42,046 nt of DNA from Saccoglossus kowalevskii. Lineage: Eukaryota; Hemichordata; Enteropneusta; Harrimaniidae. Where the stretch lies: positions 163,510 to 205,555 of the forward strand of contig NW_003137329.1 of the NCBI RefSeq assembly GCF_000003605.2, read 5' to 3'. Every line of letters begins with the position of its first letter. Position 1 is the stretch's first letter. A model generated the notes under the pieces. The model ran no database searches, was not told the origin of the DNA, and saw only the letters and a list, made by a program, of their open reading frames with translations. The position numbers and the translations under genes are program-made. This document shows positions 11,096 through 24,060 of this stretch, in pieces.

Positions 11096-12120
11096 ACAGA
11101 TAATCTATACAGCAAGAGAGCATTTCAAAAATATCCATTCTGTGAGTCAAATTAGCATCAAGATTCAGATTCAAATTTGGATTCAGTAGTTTACAATATT
11201 GGATTCAAATTCAATGTTAAATATGAAGAAAATATAATATTGATCTTTTCCAACTTGTACATAAATTAAATTAGAATTTGGTAAACCTCAATCTTAATGC
11301 AAAAGTTTTTCTATAAATTTCTGAAAGTTTTAAATCAAAATTTCAATAGGTGTGAATAGATAAGTAATTTCTGCAGGAGACAACAGTTTTTAAAAGTGGT
11401 GCATCTGCAACAATTTCTGACAGAAACAGGAAAAACATTAAAAAAACTTTTATAATAGTATATGCATTGAGTACGCCTGAATAAACATATTTGATCACCG
11501 CAAAACAAAAGGGAATTTGGTCATTCCTGACCCTGTGTGTGTTTGTGCCACAGATATGAAGTGCGAGAGAAAAGCATTCACTTTGGATGTGTTTTTGGTG
11601 GATCTAACAGGTAATGTACAAATGTAAAGATTTTGCTCATCCAATATTCTCATTATTCACCTCCGGCCATCACGCTAAAGATATCACACAAAATAGCGAT
11701 ATAACCACCTACATGTAATAACCATTATTGTAACAACAAAGATATACATGAAAAATGTATTATCACTAAAGTATGCAGGTATGCAGACCACTCCCAAAGG
11801 ATGCATGCATTAATTGCGTATATTAATGGTATGTTTTCATCCAGAGATGCAGTGTGTCTAAACTATCAAAAGTATAAGAACCATCTATTATCACTGGGTC
11901 TAATCTCTAAAAATATCAACTCTATACCAGACACAATAAGGTAACATAAACCCTAAGTAATTTTAAGTAATATTTTGAAGAGTGAAAATGTATGACTGTC
12001 TCCATCCTAGTTTCTTAAGAATCTCATCCAACAAATTCAATTGGCCCCCTACTACCAGCAATGAAAATATCAGATCATTTACAAAAAACAGAAAATCGTT
12101 GATGCAGTAAATCAGCTGAA

Positions 12121-12220
12121 ATTAGTATTAATTAACTGTGACCTCTGAAAGCAACTATCCAAAACAAAGAATTAGTATTAATTAACTATGACCTCTGATA
12201 GAAAATATCCCACACAGTGA
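12121..12220. repeat. 50-bp tandem duplication
   Basis: Two adjacent copies start at 12121 and 12171 with ATTAGTATTAATTAACTGTG (A for G in the second copy), each followed by ACCTCTGA. They are about 85-90% alike by eye. Confidence 0.8.
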
Positions 12221-14015
12221 TTACAGTGATCCTGCCAAGACATGCTGAGATGTTCCAGCTGCTGGAATTAAGTTTAAACAACAAATTTAAAAAAATAAAC
12301 GATTCCAAATATCAAATTTCAAATTAAAGAAGAGACATCTCCAGATACAGATTATCATTCAAACTCTATTTTAAAATTTATAATAGCAAGAAAAAATTAG
12401 ATTCCAATAAATTCAAAAAATACCTATTTTTATAAATGCACATGATTACCAAAACAAATATTTTTTCTGACTCTATTGAAAAAAAGATAACAAACAAATT
12501 TTGAAAGATTCTAGTAAGAGGACTGTCTTTTAAAAGAATACTAAGCATAAATTTCAAAGTTTTGAAAGTTCACGGTTTAATTTTAATTACTTGACTTCTT
12601 ACTGGTAGATCAATAACACTTCCAAGAATTGTCAATATCATCTCTGTGTCAAATAAAGTCAGGTGTTTCATGCTCAACACCGAGCCGCTTTCAAGAGTCG
12701 CATTGAGTAAGAGTTTCAGAAAATATGCAAATTAGTCTAAGAAGTTATATAAAACTTGGTGAGTTTAATAAGGTTAAACATTTATTAACTCATCTTAATA
12801 ACTACTAGTAATTATTAATTATTTTAAAAATAATTATTTAATTTTTAAGGAAGTGTTAACGTATAAGAACTCCCCAGTTATAACAATGGAAATGCTTGTT
12901 TCTATATATCTGGTTAAATTTTTAATGATTTATAAAATTATTAAACCCCAATGTGAGAAGAATAAAAGTTGCTCTATAATGATGACTTGGTAATATTTCT
13001 AGAAATTATTTGATATTATGAAATGCGATATTATTGAAAATGTTGATTACCGTAGCTCGTGCCACGCCAACTATGGAAATGTCGGCAATAGTTAAAGCTA
13101 GTGCTTCATAACTCAAGCTTCTAACTCCACCCTAACTCACTTCACAACTCATACCATATGCCATCCCAGTCAGTATCTTAAAATATGCTTGGTATGTCAG
13201 ATTCGTAACCATCTTACCAGGATCAGATTGGCTGACTTTCCAAACTCATTACCATATGTCAAAGATTAAACTGAAGTTCAACATCCAGTTCTCCAAAGAA
13301 TCAAAACACATTTTCAATTAAATATCCAACAATTAAGTCTTCTTATCCAGAGTACAATAATGTGACCTCTGACTTTTCATAGCCACAGACCTTGTTTGAT
13401 TTTTTTGAAATGTTTTACATTATTCTGCTACTGCCACTTTCTAAATTATGATCCAAATATGTTACGACTTTGTGATCAATTTTGATGAACAATCTCATCT
13501 TCTGCATGGATAATTCAAATTAATTCATTTATTTTTTCAGATTAAATACAGAATTTAAATTTTGATGGAAAACAAAATAAGTCCAAAAAGCACACAGACA
13601 ATTCAAATTCAGCATAATTATTTTGATGGCCAAAAAAGCTTACCAGTGAAAATAATTTTTATATCATAACTGGAAATATGAAATAATACAACCACTCAAA
13701 ACATTATTGAATCTGTCAAGTTCATTGAATGAATGTGAGCTGTTGCTAGGCAACTATACATTTAAAGACACAACTACAATCACAATGATGAACTGACTCT
13801 CCTTAAACTCAAAGTTTAAACAGGGACACCACTCATCAGACTAATACGATGTGCTTACTAGATTTAAATATCCGTGGAAGAGATAGTATTTTGATATTGA
13901 TTAAAATCACAAATAATACAACACAACTAACAGCAATGACAACAAAAAACCAGAATCCCAATTAAAAACATTACAACTATGCGTCGTGGTAAAATATTTG
14001 TTATTAACTGCTTTT

Positions 14016-14158
14016 ATTTCATGAGACAAATTTTCATGAATATCACATATCAGTGAAAATCATGAAATCTTGCAGTAGTGGAAATTTTCTCTGGGGTCTT
14101 ACGACATGGAGTGTCATTAACTTTTGCTGTAAAATCGTCAAATTATGAATATTCCTAG
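14016..14158 (+). repeat. Interspersed repeat, family C, copy 1
   Basis: It contains CAGTGAAAATCATGAAATCT, GCAGTAGTGGAAATTTTCTC and a right part with GTCATTAACTTTTGCTG. Copies in the same orientation with the block CAGTGAAAATCGTGAAATTTG-GCAGT-AATTTCTC are at 38244-38388 and, more diverged, at about 26385-26512. Confidence 0.65.
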
Positions 14159-14989
14159 CAGTAAAACTTAAGCGGTTTACGCAAGTCTCCATACACATTT
14201 CCTGCTCAGCTGTCAAATAATGTAAAATAAGTAATATTCATTTTAGTTTAGTTTTAGTGAATTTAATGTTGCATAGATACTAGGTTTTAAATTCAATGGG
14301 TTGTCAAGGAAACAATACATTCTATTGATAACTTATTTACTTTTAATATCTCCTGTCAGCGAAAATAAAACCAATTTGAGAAAATAACTATACAGTGATA
14401 TTCACAATTAATATTTACACATATTGCTGCATAAAATAGCATCCAAAGGAATTCCCAATTGGGAAAAAGTGAATATTAATAATATTGTTTTGACACAACA
14501 CTGATTTTTTATCAAGTTGTTTGTATCTGCTGATAGCCAGTACCTATTTAATTGTCAATGTTACACAAAACTATGCGTATACATTTTCAAAATTAGTTTT
14601 GTGACCACTATACGTGTTCACACAATTAAGCAACCATGCTAATTTGTAAAATGATTTAAGTGCTCCAATTAAAATGTTTAACTTTAATGGCAAGTTAATT
14701 TTCTCCACAGTATGTGTCGACACCTGTAAGTCATTATAATTTATGTCCATTAAAGACAGAAATTAAACAAAAAGTACATCAAAATATAGCGAAAAGTAAG
14801 CAAGTACTTTTAGTCACTACAATACTAATTACTACAGAACGGCATTAATTTATAAAATGGCCCATAAGAATAAAATAAAGAATATCATAAGGGAACCTAA
14901 ACAAAATCATTGGACATAAGGCAATAGCTTTGATGCCTTTATGATCATCCTGAACTTCCAAAAGAAATGCCCATTTAAAATTTTTTTTT

Positions 14990-15175
14990 CTTCAAATTTT
15001 TGTGCCAGGTGGCATTCCCACTGCTGGCCTTCCTGATGTTGCTAGTGCAAACCAGTCTCCCAAGCCTATCGTTGGGTGTTATATAGTGCTGAGTAAACAG
15101 TTGCCTTGGGGACTCAAACCCAGGACCTTCCTATAAATGCAAGGCAAACATACTAACTACATGTACAATCTGATT
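14990..15175 (-). mobile_element. tRNA-derived SINE-like element
   Basis: Read on the minus strand, the right part looks like the body of a tRNA gene. An A-box-like GTTAGTATGTTTGCC is followed by GCATTTATAGGAAGGTCC and a B-box-like GGGTTTGAGTCCC. It continues into a conserved-looking, GC-richer body (CTGGCCTTCCTGATGTTGCT on the plus strand). This arrangement, an RNA polymerase III promoter head plus a non-tRNA body, is that of a tRNA-derived SINE. I see no complete cloverleaf, so it is not called as a functional tRNA gene. The 3' tail, expected at the low-coordinate side, is the A/T-rich run near 14979-15000. Confidence 0.6.
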
Positions 15176-15179
15176 TATC

Positions 15180-15480
15180 GTGATGTAATAATTTTGTAAT
15201 TGTTTTTATTATTATTATACATCTTATTTTACATTATGCAACACTTTTAAAAATATGCAAGCAAATAAGTAATAAATTGAAATAAAATAAAGTGAAAGAA
15301 AAAGTATGATAAAAATAAATACTGTAATTAAAAACATATTTAAAAAAAAATAAAAAAAATAAAGCCCCAAACTAGGATCATATTTTAATCAGTTGATGCT
15401 AAAAACTGTTTCAGGTTCTGACAAAAATATATTTTCATAAAATTGTCAGTTGGTGAGAAAATTACTTGATGTGGACAGTA
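15180..15480 (+). repeat. Interspersed repeat, family F, copy 2
   Basis: This is the partner of 10795-11095 in the same orientation. The right third (15365-15470) is the best matching part, and the left two thirds are A/T-rich and align less certainly. It lies directly beside the tRNA-derived SINE-like element. Confidence 0.55.
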
Positions 15481-15915
15481 AATGTGAATCCATACATATA
15501 TTATATTAAGGAGCTTCTTGTATATTTATTACTTAGATAAACCGACAAAGAACCCAATTACAGACCAGCAAGCTTCGACTCTTAAGAGAGCTTAACAACT
15601 CAAAGCATGGACATCTGCTAAACCGTTTTTGTAACTAGAAATTATCAAAATTTCATAATTATGAAGGATTTGCAAGGTCAAAATTTTGCAAATATTATTT
15701 TGACTTGCTGCTTTTAAGATGCCAATGAAATATTTCATTAATTTTCAGGACTCATGGAATTTGTGAGAATTTTTGCAAATGTGCATGATTCATTGTAAAC
15801 AGGTTTATGCTTACCTAATAGGGGAGATGAACCCCAATACTCACAATCTCGCATGCTCACGTGAACTAATATTTTCAGATATGTGTTTGTTTTGTACTTA
15901 ATTTGATTAATGGGA

Positions 15916-16644
15916 NNNNNNNNNNNNNNNNNNNNNNNNNNNNNNNNNNNNNNNNNNNNNNNNNNNNNNNNNNNNNNNNNNNNNNNNNNNNNNNNNNNNN
16001 NNNNNNNNNNNNNNNNNNNNNNNNNNNNNNNNNNNNNNNNNNNNNNNNNNNNNNNNNNNNNNNNNNNNNNNNNNNNNNNNNNNNNNNNNNNNNNNNNNNN
16101 NNNNNNNNNNNNNNNNNNNNNNNNNNNNNNNNNNNNNNNNNNNNNNNNNNNNNNNNNNNNNNNNNNNNNNNNNNNNNNNNNNNNNNNNNNNNNNNNNNNN
16201 NNNNNNNNNNNNNNNNNNNNNNNNNNNNNNNNNNNNNNNNNNNNNNNNNNNNNNNNNNNNNNNNNNNNNNNNNNNNNNNNNNNNNNNNNNNNNNNNNNNN
16301 NNNNNNNNNNNNNNNNNNNNNNNNNNNNNNNNNNNNNNNNNNNNNNNNNNNNNNNNNNNNNNNNNNNNNNNNNNNNNNNNNNNNNNNNNNNNNNNNNNNN
16401 NNNNNNNNNNNNNNNNNNNNNNNNNNNNNNNNNNNNNNNNNNNNNNNNNNNNNNNNNNNNNNNNNNNNNNNNNNNNNNNNNNNNNNNNNNNNNNNNNNNN
16501 NNNNNNNNNNNNNNNNNNNNNNNNNNNNNNNNNNNNNNNNNNNNNNNNNNNNNNNNNNNNNNNNNNNNNNNNNNNNNNNNNNNNNNNNNNNNNNNNNNNN
16601 NNNNNNNNNNNNNNNNNNNNNNNNNNNNNNNNNNNNNNNNNNNN
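15916..16644. other. Assembly gap (729 N)
   Basis: An unbroken run of N lies between contigs. Open frames that cross it on both strands are artefacts of the unknown bases. The gap lies inside the large intron, so no known exon is interrupted, but an exon or element could be hidden in it. Confidence 0.99.
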
Positions 16645-16904
16645 TATTTTTACCTGACATGTTACCGTGAAAATGTTACCGGCTCCATAAAGGGACACAT
16701 CATTTTCTACATTATAAGGAAGCGATCATACTTTTGGAATTTGAGTTTATAATACTGAAAGTTCCATGTGTCAATTTTCAAGATTGGATGACGTTTGTGA
16801 GGACATTTCACAAAAGTCATAGTACCCAAGAGAAATTCTCACTGATACAAAATTTCATTATTTTCTCTAAAATTTGACATTTTACAGTATATGATCAATT
16901 TTAA

Positions 16905-17220
16905 GTCAAGTAATCCTGTTTGCAATAGTATTTATTGAAATTGATACTTTCATTTTAATTAACACTGACTATGCAAATAACAGTGTCTGTTTTACCTTGG
17001 GTATGGTATTCATCACTGATATTTACCGCCAGAATTTTTTGTGCAACATTATGTATATATCGGTACTGATTTTTTTTTTTTTTTTTTTTTTATTATTATT
17101 ATTTTGGACCAAATTTACTTAATTTCTCATTGGCTATGGAGTCTTGAAAATTATTTTTATCTGCAATGAATGTGAACACCCTCCCCCATTTGTAAAATCT
17201 GCATTCCCTAGTGTTAGTTT
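16905..17220 (+). repeat. Interspersed repeat, family H, copy 1
   Basis: This stretch of about 315 bp matches the reverse complement of 37905-38210. Shared blocks include AATCCTGTTT, TTGAAATTGATACTTT, GACTATGCAA, TTTCTCATTGGCTATGGAG and TGCAATGAATGTGAACAC. The poly-T/TAT tract at 17070-17106 is extra in this copy. No inverted ends or coding frame were seen, so the type of element is unknown. Confidence 0.75.
17070..17106. repeat. Poly-T tract with (TAT)n tail
   Basis: About 20 T residues are followed by TAT repeats. The tract lies inside the repeat copy at 16905-17220 and is absent from its partner at 37.9-38.2 kb, so it could be a slippage expansion or a remnant of a retroelement tail. Confidence 0.85.
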
Positions 17221-19186
17221 AATACTGATATGTCAAACTTTCTGTAAAGATTTTGAAATGTCTTCACAAAACTTACAATTGTCTTACAAAATTAAATTAC
17301 TTTACAGTATACAACACGTGTAAAACAGTTTGTTTGTACACAATATCCCATGATGCAATATTCATTCTGAAATGTCAAATATTCAGAAAGATTTGAAATT
17401 TTCTGATGTGTGGTGACACTATGACCTACAGTATAAACTGTAAAGCCAACTAATTTAAAAGCAGCATACAGGTTATCAATCAGAATCGTATCATTCTGTA
17501 AACATTAAAATATTCTGTTTCGTCCCAGGAAGCAATCCTTCATTCTATAATCACTTCACAAACGGAAATGACACCGGATAGCTGAAATCTGGAATCAATC
17601 CAGGTTATAACCAAATTGAAATCAAAGTATTTTTTATGATTTCTTTGATAATTATTTACCAAATGTACCATTTACTGCTTACAGGTCTTAACCAAATTTT
17701 TTTTAAATTGTATGTATAAGTAAAAACAGTATTTATATAAAGTGCATTTCAATAATTTATTTGAAATTCACCAACATGTATTCTTATAATAATATCGTAA
17801 AATTAAGGAAATAAACATCAGGTGAGACACCAATGCATGATATTTTCTACAGAAATCGCCAATATACGACATATTGGCTGTTAATTTACAATAGGTGGTG
17901 TGGTGCTCATAAAAAATGTAAACTAGCTTTCAATGACTTTAGCATAAAAACAAGGTTTGTGGATTCAAAAGTTTGATTTGAGTTGACTTACTATGAAATC
18001 ATATACACAAGAAATGTCTCTCACAAAATAAAACTGATACAAAATGTACAATACTAGCTACACACAGAACCCATGATTGGGACACTCAAGATCTAATCCT
18101 ACCTGGGGCTGAACACCATTAAGGAACAGATGACCGCTACTCTGGGTGAATATAGCACAGACCCAATGGTTTGTCAATGAAGGCAGATATTCATTGACAA
18201 ACAGATGCACTTTAATTGGTAAAGGTACAAATGTGCTTGTATTCGACTGGACCTGCCTGACCCCAGGATAGTGCATTAAACTTTCCATAATGTCTTTATG
18301 ACATGAAGATGGTCACACAGCCCTGTCACGTACATGTAATTCAAAACATGGATTTTTGAATAACACAGGTCAATCACTGGGAAAATAATTAAATCACCAA
18401 CAAAAGTAGCATGCAAATTCTAAAGCCAACATTACGTGCAGAAGCAGAGTTTTTTTTTTCTGTTAAAAATAAAGTAGTACTAGACTGATGATTAATTCAT
18501 TGATAATGTTTCTAGTACTTTCTGAGAGAAAGTTCCAACACTGTAAGAGCATGTGGAGAAGACAAACAAACAAACAAACAGTTTTCATCTTATAGCAAGA
18601 TTTTCAAACAACAAATTTGATTGTATTTATTTACTGAGCAGATTAAAGCCTCAGGCCCTTTGAATGAAAAAAAAAATGTTTAGGATATTTTGAAAATTCC
18701 TGCAGTTTAAATAACATCTGATGATCGAGAAGATATTGCAGCTTGTCTCAAACCAGATGGAATGACGTGTCCATATGTTCTAAGTGCATAGAACTGACAC
18801 TCTGTGGTCAGGTCACTCAGCGTAAAAGGAAGTGCAGGTGATCATGCATGGAAATTGTGAACAGATAATTATGTTTCACATGTCCAGCTGAGTTCTGACC
18901 TTAATACCAGAACATTAATTAAATTGCAGCAACTAGAAAACTCTGTCAAGTTCAGCATAGTTTACGAAGACGACCTAATAATGAATTCTGCAAATAACTG
19001 TAATTGGTACAATCCAACAGGAGGTCATCATTCTTGAATGGAGCCCCAATGGCTGTACAACATACTAATTAATTTGAAATAAATTGGTTCAATGACAAAC
19101 TAATTGAAATGAACACATTTTTTCAACATAACTTGGAAATTCCAGAATCAAGAACATCCTGTAATGTCCTCCAGTAGGAAATAATG

Positions 19187-19446
19187 TCATTCAGTCAGTG
19201 AGTTAGTTAAAAGTTAGTTTATAGCCACTCCCTCCCTCCCTCACTGCCTTCCTCAGTCACTCGCACATTAACTCAGTCAGTCAGTCAGTCAGTCAGTCAC
19301 TAACTCAGTCACTAACTCACTCACTCACTCACCCACCCACTCACTCACAACCTTCCAGAGAATCACAGCAACTCTATCAATCTGTCAGTCAGTCAATCAC
19401 TGCCTTTCACAGTAACTCCCAAAGACAGTCATTCACTCGCTCACTC
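19187..19446. repeat. Simple repeat tract, (TCAG/TCAC)n
   Basis: A run of tetranucleotide repeats, mostly TCAG and TCAC with TCCC and ACCC variants, extends over about 260 bp. Similar short CACT repeats are at 24105-24122. Confidence 0.9.
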
Positions 19447-21518
19447 TCCAGTTGCTCTGTATCAAAATTAAAAAAATGTTTCCCACAATATACTAACACC
19501 AAAATGTAAAGAATCCAGAACACATCTTTCTTTACTACATGCATACATGTACATGTAGTTGTATTGCATATTTCCATATGCCCTATAACCTGGGGGGGGG
19601 GGGGGGGTCAATCAGTAATGCATGAACTATCATAATGCCTTAGGGGAACCTGCTACTAGTACATACATGTATGATTACATTACATAATACAGGCACATAT
19701 GTACAGTAATTAATTAGGTGATGGGAAGATTCAATCTAGGGGGTCAATTAAGAAAACAACCTACGGTAATTGATTACAAACCAAGATCCTATTCACCCAC
19801 ATTCTCCAAGGCATAAAATAGCATAACAACAGTTTAATATATTTTGTAAAACACCAAATATATATATATATATATAGTATATAGTACATAGTACATGTAT
19901 ATAGAGTGTAGAGTCACATTTCTTTAAATGAAATTTTTTTTGTCAAATCTTAAGTTGATGGCATATGTTCATATTTAAGAAAAATTCATTATCTCCACAT
20001 ATGGAACCTATATTGAACACAACCTGTATTAACCATTTAAATCAGATTCACATATTAAATTATTAACTATATTAACCTACCAGTGTCTGGTTCAAAACAC
20101 TGTGTTAAACACTTGCATTCCTAAAGCAATTTAAACTTTTTTTATGAACACATCTGACACTTGTTAATAACTAGTTGTTGTATTTTCTAACTTGGTTTGT
20201 TTTTCTTATTTCCCGATGCATGACTGGAAAAACACAACTCATCTACTAACAAACGAAAAAATTCCTTAGGAGAAATGATCCATGGAGGAAAAAAAATTGA
20301 CTGATATCAACACTGAAACACCGCCCTCAATAGTCGGGAAATGGACAATCAGAAGGTGGAAATTAATATGCAGGACACTAAAACCTAGTCATAACAAATT
20401 TTTCTCAAGCTGAGTTATGCAATAGTCCATAAAAGTTTTGTGGGAAACCATGTAATCGTAAAAACCATGTTGAAGTCACCTGCTGACTAAGCCACTCCAA
20501 TTCACACTAGTTCTGATTTTACATCTACCAATTAAAAAGCCTGATTTATGTATTTTGTGACAAACATAAAGCGACTACATAAAACTCTTTGATGTGTTTC
20601 ATTATCCTGAGAACAATTTTAAGTCCTTTCAATAAATAAGCCTTTTTTTTATGCAATTTATTCACTGCATTTCAGGGTACCGGGGTAATAATACTTTATA
20701 TTAAGCAATTTTCTGAAGTTGACGATTTGGTTGAAAACGAGACCCAACAGTCGTTCAAAACAATTCTATTGTTGTTCATTTACAGAATTGTAAATTTGAT
20801 AACAGGATTGGAGAGTGACACATTTTGAGTTTGGAATTAAATCAACCCAAAACGTCAATGTCCGCTTGAAAACCATTCTTTCAAGATAAAAGGTCGAAAA
20901 TGGCAATATCTGCTGCAAATGATGACACAGACATTCTGAAATGTATAAGTCGTATATTACACAAGCTGTCAATGTGTTCATATTCCCTACCACAAACCAC
21001 AAAGATATGTACAAGGGGTTATACCAGTAATACAATCAGCACCGACAATCTGGTTATTCTGAACCACAAATAAATCATTTAGACTATGTTCACATGTAGT
21101 TATGACAGTCAAAATTGTTTATCAGACACCAGGGAACTTTCAAATTATACCAGTCCTGCCAGAAAGTCACCCTGCATTAAAGTTTATTTTACAATACTAC
21201 GTCTTACTAAGCCCCAGAAAAACTCAACATTCTGCTGAAACACAAAACAAATTTCATTTTTTGTTGCACTATCTTTATACCAGCTATCAGAAAAGAATGA
21301 TGTCCAACTTTATCATGAAATAATATTAATTAATAAAATTGCATTTTACAAATTTATATCGAAGCAGACCATGCACGAACTGATACTAGACCACAGGGGA
21401 TGCAAGTTTTAATTTGTATCAGCCCAACTGGAAAGTTACCAATCTAGGGCATATGGACTGGCATTAATTTCACTGGCTGTCACTACGGTGAAGTAGAGTT
21501 ACATAAAAGTTCACTCAC

Positions 21519-21556
21519 CTTGGATTCACACTTCTTGTGGCAGGCATATTTACACA
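21519..21556 (-). CDS. Tensin-like gene, C1 domain exon B (38 nt)
   Basis: This short exon follows a TATTACAG acceptor preceded by a T-rich tract and ends at a GTGAGT donor. Its first two bases complete a Val codon begun in the upstream exon. It then encodes CKYACHKKCESK and ends in phase 0. The residues supply the C-x4-H-x2-C part of a C1 (phorbol-ester/DAG-type) zinc finger. Together with exon A the pattern is H-x12-C-x2-C-x10-C-x2-C-x4-H-x2-C-x7-C, with the last Cys in the 39-nt microexon at 2139. A gap of 10 residues between the third and fourth ligands is shorter than in typical protein kinase C domains and matches the tensin 2 C1 domain as I remember it. In tensins this domain lies before the inactive or weakly active PTEN-like phosphatase region. 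The intron to exon A is 674 bp. Confidence 0.85.
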
Positions 21557-22230
21557 CTGTAATACAAAAAAAACATACAAGTAGCAGTTAATCAAAATAT
21601 ACCATATAATATCACAATATAATTGCTGACAACATAAGTTACTAAACCTGGAGAAGATAGAGCACTGCCAAAACTTGTGTACGTTCTTTTAAGAGAATGG
21701 GGTCACCTCATTGAAATACAGCGCCCTCTATAGGCAATGCTGTAAATGACTACCCAATTAATTTTGATCAAATGATGACATAGGGAAAAATCAATATTAT
21801 TACTGATCTTAATTTCCTACAAAGGGAATCAAATGTGTAAATTATCCCTTCACAATGAAAACTATGGGTGCTGTGGGGGTTACTATAGAGAGAATAATAT
21901 TAATATTTATACATTCAATACAGAGACAACAAAAAATGATCATCCATAAAAATGTATTTCATTGTAATTTGTATCATGCTGCAAAACATTTCAAAAATTC
22001 TTTATACCCTGAAAAATCAGTAAAATCAAGATTGGGAGATGCACAAATATAAACTTTTACGATAATACAAAGTTTGCACTAAAAGTATCATGGTCACTTT
22101 GACCTCAATTATAAGTTAACATTATACGTAACAAGTAATGTATTTGCACACAGACTTGGCAGTGTTCTTGCAATACTACTCCTAGATTATTCACTTTCAA
22201 TTTTACAGATATTTGTTTGTTATTGCTTAC

Positions 22231-22345
22231 CTCTACATTGTACAGCGTCGCTCCATATAATCTGTTTACATAGATCACAGTTTCTGGGATGTCTGTAAGA
22301 TTTGATTCTAAACGTGTGACATTGAGAATCTATAATATCCTGAGG
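22231..22345 (-). CDS. Tensin-like gene, C1 domain exon A (first half of the zinc finger)
   Basis: This 115-nt exon follows a very strong pyrimidine tract and CAG acceptor (an alternative CAG six bases further in gives the same phase) and ends at a GTAAGC donor. It reads from phase 0 and ends in phase 1. It begins PQDIIDSQC, and the conserved region runs HTFRIKSYRHPRNCDLCK then QIIWSDAVQCR. This supplies the first His, the first C-x2-C pair and the next Cys of a C1 domain. H-T/S-F-R followed by a basic stretch is typical of the tensin family start. Tensins link integrin-bound focal adhesions to actin. The assignment to tensin rather than another C1 protein rests on the short third-to-fourth ligand gap and the downstream tail. 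No SH2, PTB or phosphatase exon is in the window to confirm it, so no gene symbol is given. Confidence 0.85.
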
Positions 22346-23974
22346 CTGAAAGAAAAAAAGAAAAGAGAAGTCAGAATCAAATTGTTAATTTCTGCCAGTG
22401 TTCTAAAATGAAAATATGATTATTTATATGTATGTCTGACAAAATGCAGATTTTCATAGTTTTGCTAGCTGACTGTACGAGGTAGAAGAAATGAGATGTG
22501 AAATTGAAAGCCAAATGGTTTCCTGGCAACAACAATAGCGCTCCCTACCATCCAATGTTGAATTGGGTTTGTGTCAACTTATAACTACACCTTGTGCACA
22601 TACAATTGAAGTCTTACTTTGACTTGCAATTCCAGAAAAATGAAATGGGGATAAGATAGTGTGATATGTAAGCAGATTGAGGCGTTATCATGTTTTTAGA
22701 ATGACACACTTCCTTTCACTCTGCCTGTTAAAAGTTCAATACATGACCTTTTGGCATTGGTGGTGGATACGTTTCCTGTCCAGGTGAAATGAGACATTAC
22801 CAAATTATCCACTACTATTCATGAGTGGGGAAAATGGTTATTGTTGTCTTTATCTTGAAAACCGCAAGAGTGATTGCTTTTATATCTGATTTATCGCTCC
22901 CTTAGTTGGACCTCTAACAGATGTGTATATTTTGTGATATCTTTAAATTCTCGTTTTCCAGTTAATGGAAATACTATTGGGAGAGGAAGGGGGGGGGGGG
23001 GCGGTAATATATTTTCAACTTTTTTTTTGAATGTTTTTGTGCCAGGCGACAGTTCTCGACATTGAATGTCACTGCTGTCTCTCCTGATCTGTTTTTTTTT
23101 TATATGCAAATTGAACATGCAAGTGCTGTCACATAGTGCATTTTTGCCACAGAAGTGTAGTCATCTTTCTATCAAATGGTAATTTAATGCGCTATACTGG
23201 CATAACTAGGCCCAATCAAACAAGTATTTTTTTCTCAAAAATATAATCATACTGATAATTAATTATTTGTTTAAAAATATTTCAGAGAACAGCACAGAAT
23301 ATTCCATTGTGTAATGCAGCACTGCAAACCGTGGGTACTTATACTTTTAAAAGTATTGTGTTCATCACAATGCATCTTAATATTGGACACATGTAATGAC
23401 AATCTGTATTATACAAGCATTTTGTGTTGTATCAATTTTTGTCAGTTACCGAGCTCACATTCATATGACAAACTCAGACAAACTTTTACTTTCACCACAC
23501 CATGTATTAGTATACTCATTCATTCTTACTTTTATGTATTTTAGAAAGTTCCCAGATTCATGCTTCCACACACATTGAAACAAATAACATTTAAACAAAA
23601 AATCAAATGAAAAGTCAAAACGATATACATGTATATGCAATAAAATTTTATGATTTCAGAGAACACAGTTCCCCTAGCCTGGTAATTCATGTATGATTGA
23701 AGTCTATTACACAATTGATAGCCATATGTGATATACATGTATCACGTCTATTTTTAGGTCCAGGGAGTGGTAGGAGTGGTGCTTAAAAGTAGAAAACAAG
23801 AACTACAATTGTTAAAGGGATTTAATGCAGACTTATCAAAGATAGACATTGCAGGAGTACATTGGTAAACAACGGTCAACCTATCGACAAGCTTGTACTA
23901 CTAACAATGTGATTACTAGACTCCCTGATAAATTATAATATAAATTATACTATCCAAGATTGGTATCCGATTCT

Positions 23975-24060
23975 GTGGATATATTATAAACTGTATTAAC
24001 CAGCCAGTGCCTGTCAAGTGAGAGTTTTAGTGCAGTGCGTTAATCATCTTTCTAACATCA
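23975..24060 (+). repeat. Short interspersed repeat, family E (several copies)
   Basis: The core TATTAAYC-N-RCCAGTGYCTG occurs here and at 1268-1345 and 20053-20120 on the plus strand. It is also present near 27478-27520 in reverse, and near 29147-29172 in weaker form. Flanks of the first three also show loose similarity (TTATAAAC before the core). Only the core is clear, so full boundaries are unknown. Confidence 0.45.

Larger units (their letters stand above)
2178..21518 (-). other. Giant (about 19.3 kb) intron splitting the C1 domain
   Basis: The intron runs from the GTGAGT donor after exon B to the CTTACAG acceptor before the 39-nt microexon. It contains three minisatellites (3572-4239, 5228-6103, 7563-7688), several MITE-like elements, a tRNA-derived SINE-like element near 15 kb, a diverged duplication at 9.06-10.55 kb and a 729-base gap. 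Stretches at about 2.2-3.5, 4.25-5.2, 6.1-7.2, 7.7-9.0, 11.1-14.0 and 17.2-19.2 kb hold no exon, RNA gene or repeat that I recognise. The patches of more complex sequence at 2590-2800 and 18058-18300 may be decayed mobile-element fragments. Confidence 0.6.

Noticed and set aside
15105-15165. tRNA gene
   Set aside because: Only A-box- and B-box-like parts are seen, with no complete cloverleaf. It is better explained as the head of a SINE.
15875-16752. Four long open frames over 250 codons near 16 kb
   Set aside because: They consist almost wholly of unknown bases in the 729-base gap.
18058-18288. 76-codon minus frame in a GC-richer patch
   Set aside because: No recognisable protein family. 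It could be a decayed transposon fragment, but too little is preserved to name it.
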